Assembly (NCBI GenBank): GCA_020736575.1
Contig: JAGPYM010000016.1
Coordinates: 186,001-250,000, forward strand
Origin: Thelonectria olida
Taxonomy: Eukaryota; Ascomycota; Sordariomycetes; Hypocreales; Nectriaceae
Direction: 5' to 3'
Length of the DNA: 64,000 nt
The translations under genes and the position numbers were made by a program. The notes under the pieces are model-generated. The model had not been told where the DNA came from, made no database searches, and saw only the letters and a program-made list of their open reading frames with translations. Each line of letters opens with the position of its first letter. The stretch's first letter is position 1. Positions 57,378-64,000 of the stretch are shown piece after piece.

Positions 57378-59485
57378 CTAAGCCCACTTTCCAAGAAGAC
57401 TCATCAGAACCATGCCAGTAACGAGTCCGAACAGAGAAAGAGTCGTAGTTAGAGCATTCGCATCTGTCAACTCGCCGCCGAGCATCCAATCGTGAGCCCA
57501 CATCTCGACGAGACCAACCCAGACCAAAATACCCGCAGACAAGGCATCAAGCGTACCAATAGCAATCAGCGTCGAGGGATCGTTGCCGTTGAACTTCTTC
57601 AAAACACCGATGCCAATAGCCATGCCAATGGGCGTGACGAGTGCGAAGCCGGCGGCAAGGAAGAGCTTCTTGGACAGGGGCACGCTGGACGGCTGGGTTC
57701 GGTCGAACGAGGGCGCGGGCGCGTCGTGGGCGTGCATGTGCGAGTGGTGGGCGTGCGAGAAGGTGGCGCCGTGGCCGAGGGCGGCGATGCGGGTGCCCAG
57801 GGCGATGCCTTCGAACATTTGGTGGAAGATGATGACGATGGCGAGGGTGACGAAGAAGGAGTCGCCGGCGACGACGAGGGTGATGCCGATGACTGCGCTT
57901 GTTAGTAGATACTCATCATGTGGGAACGGAGCAGTGTCGTACGGAGAGAGTGGAAGATGATGCCGGCTTCCATGATGCTAATGTTCGCCAGCTCGGCAGA
58001 CGCGACGGCCTTGGAGGAGGGTTCGACTTCGGCTTCGTCGCTTTCGCTCTTCTTCTTGGCTTGCCAGCGCATGGCGCGCGTGACGAAGAACTCGATGAGG
58101 AACGAGATGAAGAGACCGGCCATGACGATGGCGGCCGTGGTGGCTTCGTACTTGAGCTCGCCGAGGCATTCATTGCCGAACATCATGCTCGCGTGGGTGA
58201 AGAGCTGTTCACGGGTAAGTTGGGATTGTGGAGGAGGGAGGAGGAAGGGAACACACGTGGACAAAGGCAGTGGAGATGATAACTCCGGTGCCGAATTGCT
58301 TGAGGACGGTGAGGAAGAGGTTGGTCTTGACTTGGACAAAGTTGGACATGAGAATTGGCCCAAAGACTCCTGCAACACGAAACATTAGGATGAGTGTTCA
58401 CGAGCATGGGGGAGAGATAAGAACGAACCGATACTACTGGCGACGAGGACGACGAAAAGCATGCCGATGCGGATTGGGATCTTGTAGTCGCGATCGGTGC
58501 GCTCGCACGAGGCAGAAGACTCGGACTCTTCAGAGCTGCCGCCGGTGCAATGTCTACGAAAGACAGGTTAGGCATCAGTTTATCAGGGATAGAATGCAGA
58601 GAAATAACTTACTCGACGCCGGCATGGAAGTGGCAGTGTTCTTCTTGGGGGTCTTCGTCTCCCGACTCAATGTCCTCGGCGGCCATGATGGCGACTTCGT
58701 CGTCGCCGGTCATGCAGTATCTTGTGCGTGTTAGCATTTATGTGGATTGAATATGATATCGATGGTGTGACGGGCGTTGAGGACTTACGTTTCGTCGCCG
58801 TGGCTGTGGCAGCCCGTGAACTGGGCTGGGACATCGCCAGTGGCCGTGATGGTGGTCTGGACGTAGTACTCCGTAGAGTCGGCTGAGCAGTATCTGTTCC
58901 GAGCATGTTAGTTAGAAAATTCAAGGTAGCAACGAAAGAGGTTGGCGTACACGGAGCTAGAGGAAAGGTGACAATCCGTGATGGCTGTGATACTGGACGT
59001 GGACCCGGTCTCTTTAGCCGTCGCCTCGGCCGTGTTGGAGGTGATGCTGGCGTCTGCGTCTACGACTTGGACTTCCCCGCCGCTTGGAGACATGCAGTAT
59101 CTGAAATACAATTAGCATTTGGTGCGAAATAAGGTGTGGATGAAGACTCACGTGTCGGTGCCGTGGTTGTGGCAGTCCGTGTACGAAGACGGCGCCTCAC
59201 CAGTGGCGGTTGCATCGGCAATGATGCGATACTCCGTCTCGCCGTCCATACAGTATCTGCGGCCGTTAGCTATTAGGATACCCCCGGGAAGGATGAAACG
59301 TACTGAACGGTGCCGTGCTCGTGACATCCTGTCAGCGACTCAAAGGCCTCGACTGTGGACGTAGCCGTGGTGTCTGCCCTGGCCACCATGACGGGGCTCA
59401 ACGAGGCCGAAACAAGGCCGAAGAAGAACAGAGCGCTGGCTGCCATGACGGCTGGCCTCCTGCAACTGTGTCTTGCGCAAGGCAT
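57378..59485 (-). CDS. ZIP zinc transporter with five-module Cys/His ectodomain (ZrfC-like)
   Basis: Nine exons on minus: 59485-59304, 59256-59152, 59100-58951, 58893-58789, 58720-58613, 58553-58429, 58369-58257, 58204-57943, 57892-57378; 554 residues. ATG 59446, in frame, is an alternative start at the signal-like MAASALFFFGLVSAS. The ectodomain (to about residue 240) has modules CHEHGTVQYC (54-63), CHNHGTDTYC (89-98), CHLSSSSVYC (139-148), CHSHGDETYC (174-183) and CHFHAGVEHC (210-219). Exons 1-5 each end inside a module. Eight-span ZIP core: IRIGMLFVVLVASS, FIEF-type TM3, EAGIIFHSLLIGITL (TM4) and HQMFEGIALG (TM5). The usual TM3-TM4 loop lacks His; a His cluster (SHAHHSHMHAHD) follows TM5. 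Family role: zinc uptake at the plasma membrane; A. fumigatus ZrfC has N-terminal zinc-binding motifs and serves alkaline, zinc-poor conditions. All splice sites read as GT..AG. Confidence 0.9.
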
Positions 59486-61011
59486 GATTGTGGTGTATAC
59501 GTGTGAGACTGCTTGTCTAAGTAGATTTGTTCTGGATGTGTTTGCGAAGGAATCCGGGCGAGAAAGAGGACGAAGAGCTGGCATGAGCCGAGTATAAACA
59601 GCAAACAAGACTTGACAGGGAGATAAACTCGTCTGGTTGCTCTGAACAACAACGGCTTTGACAGAGCCTCAAGGTTGGTGACGGCAACTCAAAGCCTAAG
59701 AGTCAAAGTCAAACACGACGTCTGAGGTAATCCATACAGCTACTCCTAGGAAAAGGCGAAGGTTCTCGGAGCATAATTAATATCCAAGCACCGACTGGAC
59801 GGCGTGGGTTTCTCTTCACCGGCGTGGGGGCTTGGGGGGAGGGGGATGAGCACAGCGGAGACCCTCGTACGGTTAGACCTTTGCTCTTCAACACATCAAG
59901 GTGCTCGCCTGTCGGGGGCCAGACGGATGCCAAGAGTTGAGTGAGCAAAAGGGCTTGAAGGGTTTGTGGGGCGATGGCAAACGAGGTTCGAGTCCGAGAG
60001 AGAAGAGGAGGAGGAGGGGGAGGTTCGTGTGTGGGTGATGTGACTATTACAACAAAGCAGTAGAAGATCCAGGTCCCAAGAGAGGACGAATTGATGTTGT
60101 TTCTTCTAGGTTCCTTGTACTCTGCGGGTCCCTTTTCCGCTCCTTAGGGCCTCAGGGCACGTCTTTCCTTCCACCAAAGGCACCTTCCATCACATTACTT
60201 CCAGGTTGACTACATACCTAGGTAGGTACCTACCTTACGTAGCAGTTTATGGGTGGCTCCATGGAGGAACCGGTCAAACCTCCAACACGATGGAGGCGTC
60301 TTCACAAGTAAATCGGATTCAGCGGCGTAATTGGTTCGTGGAAACGAACGCCAGCCCAGGATGTGTCAAGGCCGACAGGACGGCGTGGGATCTATAACGA
60401 CTCGGAAGCCCCGATTCGGCCCAACGACGGGGCTCAGTTACGTCGACGACACTACTTGTTCTTGTTCTTGTTTCCTCAGCCGACATCCACTGGCTCCTCA
60501 TGCGTGATCCTTGCTGGCTCGCCCATGCTGACAAGGTTGGCGAGAGAAACCTGAACAGTTGGAGAACCCTGATGGATAGATGGATCACGGCGCCAAGACC
60601 GACTTGGGATAGGTGAACAGACCGGCCCCTCCTTTGTTGGTGCATGGCTTGTTTGCATGGGGTTCGAAGTGAGTCAATTATTTTTTGCAAGGCCTTTATT
60701 CGTTCGGGAGAGAGAGTGTGGTGTGAGGCTATCGGACTATCCAGGTATGCTTATTAGAAGCTTAAACGTCTGAACTGACGATGGGCATTTGGCGTGGGAC
60801 TACTGTACCATGTTATGCATGGGTTATCACTAGAGAGTAAATATTCTATGAGAAACAGAACCCTGAGTAGAAATAATGGTTTGTTCAATTAAAAATAACA
60901 GCATTACTCTGCTGAACGAATACGTAAAAATCCCATAGTCTAGATATCATTGATCATCCTCCCCATGCATGTACACAGTTCTAGTCTAATGATCTAACCA
61001 GACCTTTTCAT
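59486..61011. other. Spacer between ZIP and His-rich protein genes; ZIP promoter
   Basis: About 1.5 kb holding the ZIP promoter (next to 59486) and the 3' UTR of the gene at 61012. It contains a Zap1-like candidate site at 59665-59675, a second CAAGGT at 59897-59902 and a perfect 16-bp palindrome AGGTAGGTACCTACCT at 60220-60235. No gene was recognised. Confidence 0.6.
59665..59675 (-). promoter_or_regulatory. Candidate zinc-response element upstream of the ZIP gene
   Basis: On the minus strand this reads ACCTTGAGGCT, matching 10 of 11 positions of the yeast Zap1 consensus ACCYTNARGGT. It lies about 180-190 bases upstream of the ZIP start. CAAGGT cores in the same orientation also occur at 59897-59902 and, upstream of the His-rich protein gene, at 61871-61876 and 62270-62275. 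A six-base core is common by chance; only the extended match is notable. Confidence 0.35.
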
Positions 61012-61717
61012 CTACAGAGCAAACACGGCAGCCGCAACAAGACCGAGGACAGGGACAATGTCCATGCCGGCAGCGTTGTTAGTGGGTGTCGCGGTGCTCT
61101 CTTCCTCGTCGGTGGGAGTCGCGTTGGCCGTAGGAGTAGAGTCGCTGCCCGCCTCGGTCGCGGTGCGAGCGCCATCGCAGTGCCTATTGAAAAGCCATTA
61201 GTCTCATTAACGAGGAAAATAAAGAGTATGAAACGCACCAGTGGTCGCCGTGAGGCTCGCACCCGTAAGACTCGGTAGGGCTGGCTGCCGCAGACGCAGT
61301 CTCCTCGTCCTCGTGGTCGTGGTCGTGCGTCTCGCTCTCAGCCGTCGTGGTGGCAGCGGCGGCAGAGGAAACGACAGTGGTCAGAGTAGCCCGGGAGCCT
61401 TCACAGTGGTAGTGGTCGCCGTGAGGCTCGCAGCCCCAAGACTCGGTGGGCGAGGCGCCCGCTGAGGCCGTGCCGGCCGAGTGGTCATGCTCGTCCTCGT
61501 CCTCATCCTCGTCGTGGTCGTGAGCCTCGGTGGTAGTGGCAGCGGCCGCGGCTTCGGTGACGGAGGTGCTCAAGGTGGCGCGGAGGCCTTCGCAGTGGTA
61601 GTGGTCGCCATGGGGCTCACAGCCGTAGGATTCGGTGGGAGAAGGACCGGCAGTCTCTGCGGCGAGAGCGGCAGGGAGGAGGCTCAGGAGAGCGACGGCG
61701 AGGGCGGAGGTCTTCAT
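61012..61717 (-). CDS. Secreted GPI-anchored His-rich protein with three C-x2-HG-x4-C modules
   Basis: Exons 61717-61239 and 61183-61012; 216 residues. Intron 61238-61184 (GTGCGT, branch ACTAAT, CAATAG) splits codon 160 after its second base. Residues 1-20 are a signal peptide (MKTSALAVALLSLLPAALAA). Three modules follow: CEPHGDHYHC at 33-42, CEPHGDHYHC at 96-105 and CEPHGDHWHC at 153-162, each in the frame PTES[YW]G-module-[ED]G. The linkers are Ala/Thr-rich and carry acidic His runs (AHDHDEDEDEDEHDH, ETHDHDHEDEE). After the third module comes a Thr/Pro stretch and a hydrophobic tail (MDIVPVLGLVAAAVFAL), a GPI signal. Clustered His, Cys and acidic residues strongly suggest zinc or copper binding at the wall. 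The module also occurs in the ZIP transporter 1.5 kb downstream with the intron at the same spot. Confidence 0.85.
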
Positions 61718-62578
61718 CTTGACTGAGTCGAGGTGGGATAACGAAGGTATCGTAACGAGTGACCGAGGATGATGTTGGCAAGAGGGAGGGAGATGTATCT
61801 AGGCGAGGAGGAAACAGATGGAGCTGTCTTTATAGTACCTACATGCAGTTGAGTTGGCCGACGGCGTGTGCAAGGTAAACGCGGGATGCACAGCTAGTAA
61901 AGCCTCCCGGATTACCTTTTTACGATTAGGGCTCCAGCTGAGGGACGGACAGACTAGCTAACTACATCACAGCTACCCACGTAACTGACTACTTCGTACC
62001 GGGCGTGTGGGATCTGCTCTCGGAGTCCGGGAAGACCCTGGGCGAGGGGCCGGTCTCACCGGTGGGGGGCTCATGATGGAGAACGAAGAGTTCCCCGTTA
62101 GTCGAGCAAGTTAAGCATGCCAAGAAGCATGATTCAACATACCACCGAGAAACGTGGGGATCATTTATGGGACTTTCTATTAGCAATGCTTCGACCGCGT
62201 CCATGCGACAGAGAGAAACAAGTCGAGGCAAAATAGGGCCTGGTCTTGGCATATACTTGGCGTGGCCATCAAGGTCCTCACCTGGAGGGCAGAGGCAATT
62301 ATTCCGCTCACCGAGCGTTGGGAGGAGTTTTCCATTGGACCACAAGGTGGAAATGCGAAAGATGGAGAAACGAGTTGCGATCATGTAAAAGAAAACGAGA
62401 CAACAGCTTGCCAAGAAGTGTCCATCCAGGTTTATTTGCGTTCCTCGTTTGCCTTCCTGATTGTATCCAGCCTATTCGTGGGTAAAGGAGTGGGCTTGTC
62501 AGTTGCTTGAAAAGTGCATCAGACTCAGCCATACTGTTAAATCTGACCAGAGATTCTTCACACCGGCCTGGTGAAGAG
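61718..62578. other. Divergent promoter region
   Basis: About 0.86 kb between the His-rich protein gene (-) and the N2227 gene (+). CAAGGT occurs at 61871-61876 (about 155 bases upstream of the His-rich gene) and at 62270-62275. No gene was recognised. Confidence 0.55.
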
Positions 62579-64000
62579 ATGGCTCTCTCGGTGGTGTGGC
62601 TGATAGTCGTCGCCAGCTTCCTACCCTCACTGTGCGCAGCGACTGAGGCAGACATTGTACCAGTAGCCTCGCCCCAAAACGACCCAGACTTGGCATCAAT
62701 AGCTTTGGATGACAATGCTTTGGTTCGTATTTCTACCTTTTGAGCCTCTGACAACAGTCAACGTTCTTCTGACACAGTACAGACGAATGCACTCAACTTC
62801 CCCATCGAGGTTCACCAAGTTATCACAACTCTGGAGCAAACTTCTGGTCAGCCCAGCACACCTCGCCACATTAAAGAAAAACAGAGGTTGTTAGAGACCT
62901 TTGTCAAACCAAAGGGCACCTTGCCAGCCGGACATCCTAGGCACCGTCTCCTAGATGCCCTTCATGGATTTTCTACCTACCAAGATCGCCAAAAGGCTGA
63001 ACTGGACCGACTAAGGGGTCTGTATAAACATGCTTCCAAGGCCCAGAAGTCGGTAAGCGACATCTCAAAGTGAATCTGTCAAAATGCTTCCTGGCTAATG
63101 ATATGGTAGCTACTAAACCGCGTCGTCCAATACTCAAAGAAGTTTGCTAGAATCGACCATATCTTGGCTAAGAACCAAGAACTTTGCAACCACATTGTGA
63201 AGAGTGCTCTTGAGTTTTATGATATTCCCTCCGAGGAGCTTGACACGCACATCAATGATAGGGAGGCAGCTGGGAAGAGGGGAGACAAGATTGCTGTCTC
63301 CCAAGCACTGAAACATTATGTTCGCGATTGGACAGAAACGGGAATGCACGAGCGTGACAAGCCATTTCGTTGTCTTATAAAAACATTGGAAGATATGTTT
63401 CAAGATCGAAATGTAGACTCAATTCCTGTCAAGATTTTGCTGCCTGGTGCTGGGCTGGGTCGACTTGGGTTTGACATTGCTGCCCTTGGAGGTATGAAGG
63501 CTCGCCACAACACATCGCGGGAGCTGATATTGACGTTGAAATCAGGCTTCAAAGTTACCATCAACGAGTGGTCTATGTACATGAACGTCGCCTACCGATA
63601 TCTCGAGGCCAACCGAGCCCGACACGGCGAATCTGTGTATCCATTTATCGATGGGTGGTCGCATCATGCATCGGAAGCTGACATGCATAGAAAGCTCGTA
63701 TTCCCCGACGTGACCATCAACGCGAGCGCCGTGCTCATGGTCGAAGGCGACTTTACCACGGCCTTTAAAGACCAAGCGGGCAGATACGACGTCGTCCTTA
63801 CATACTTCTTCATCGACACGGCGCGCAACCTCATGACGTACTTTGACACCATCAAAAAGGTGCTCAAGCCCGGCGGTCGCTGGATCAACCTTGGTCCTCT
63901 GCTCTACGGTACGGGGCCGTTTGTGCAGCTCACGCTCGAGGAGATTGTGCTCGTCACCGAGGCGATGGGGTTCGAGTACTTGGATACGGACGCTTCGTGC
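62579..64000 (+). CDS. N2227-domain (carnosine N-methyltransferase-like) protein, 5' part only
   Basis: Exons 62579-62722, 62783-63052, 63110-63491 and 63546 to beyond the window; 417 residues visible. Introns: 62723-62782 (GTTCGT..GTACAG), 63053-63109 (GTAAGC..GGTAG) and 63492-63545 (GTATGA, branch TTGAC, ATCAG). The last is 54 nt and stop-free, so unspliced reading inserts 18 residues between ALG and FKVTINEWS, where the family has none. The core has the SAM-binding LLPGAGLGRLGFDIAALG, the N2227 signature INEWSMYMNVAYRYL and VVLTYFFIDTARN, then LKPGGRWINLGPLLYG. Family members methylate carnosine/anserine-like or other small substrates. The modelled N-terminus (MALSVVWLIVVASFLPSLCAA) looks like a signal peptide, unusual for this family; the true start needs transcript support. 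Confidence 0.85.

Noticed and set aside
59985..59995. GGTTCGAGTCC, a tRNA B-box-like sequence
   Set aside because: No A box or cloverleaf can be formed from the 70 bases before it.

Overview
The window looks like a nuclear contig of a filamentous ascomycete, most likely a Sordariomycete. Genes carry short (about 47-190 nt) GT..AG introns with CTNAC-type branch points, lie on both strands with 0.2-4.6 kb spacers, and encode fungal families: a PIR/GPI wall protein, a Cdc4-type F-box/WD protein, a Dug2-type WD40-M20 peptidase and a fungal arylamine N-acetyltransferase. No rRNA, tRNA, CRISPR array or intact transposon was recognised. Gene models were built by reading frames across splice sites by eye, without homology searches.

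Layout. 1-11 kb: the 3' end of a six-hairpin (GH78-like) glycosidase, a PIR-type wall protein, a U1-type zinc-finger splicing-factor-like protein, a dienelactone hydrolase and a TAPT1-family ER membrane protein, all on +. 11-21 kb: three minus-strand genes: karyopherin Kap121/Pse1, a LysM membrane protein and a large protein joining a von Willebrand A domain to an RBR ubiquitin-ligase-like tail. 22-38 kb: arylamine N-acetyltransferase, thioesterase, Cdc4-like F-box/WD protein, a 920-residue Q/P-rich protein with repeated Cys modules, and a minus-strand WD-like protein. 38-49 kb: sparse; one basic, single-span membrane protein, then a tract holding a decayed multi-exon gene. 49-57 kb: Dug2-like peptidase, a six-Cys surface protein and an Ayr1-like reductase. 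57-62 kb: a ZIP zinc transporter and a His-rich GPI protein, both on minus. 62-64 kb: the 5' part of an N2227 (carnosine methyltransferase-like) gene.

The most interesting locus is 57.4-61.7 kb. The ZIP transporter has an ectodomain of five C-x2-[HG]-x4-C modules, each junction cut by an intron at the same codon position and phase. The adjacent secreted GPI protein has three copies of the same C-x2-HG-x4-C module, and its only intron cuts the third copy at exactly the same place. This points to a shared, exon-shuffled zinc-binding module in a transporter and its neighbouring wall protein, i.e. a candidate cell-surface zinc capture and hand-off system. Aspergillus ZrfC is known to have N-terminal zinc-binding motifs and to lie next to aspf2; here the partner is a different, module-only protein.
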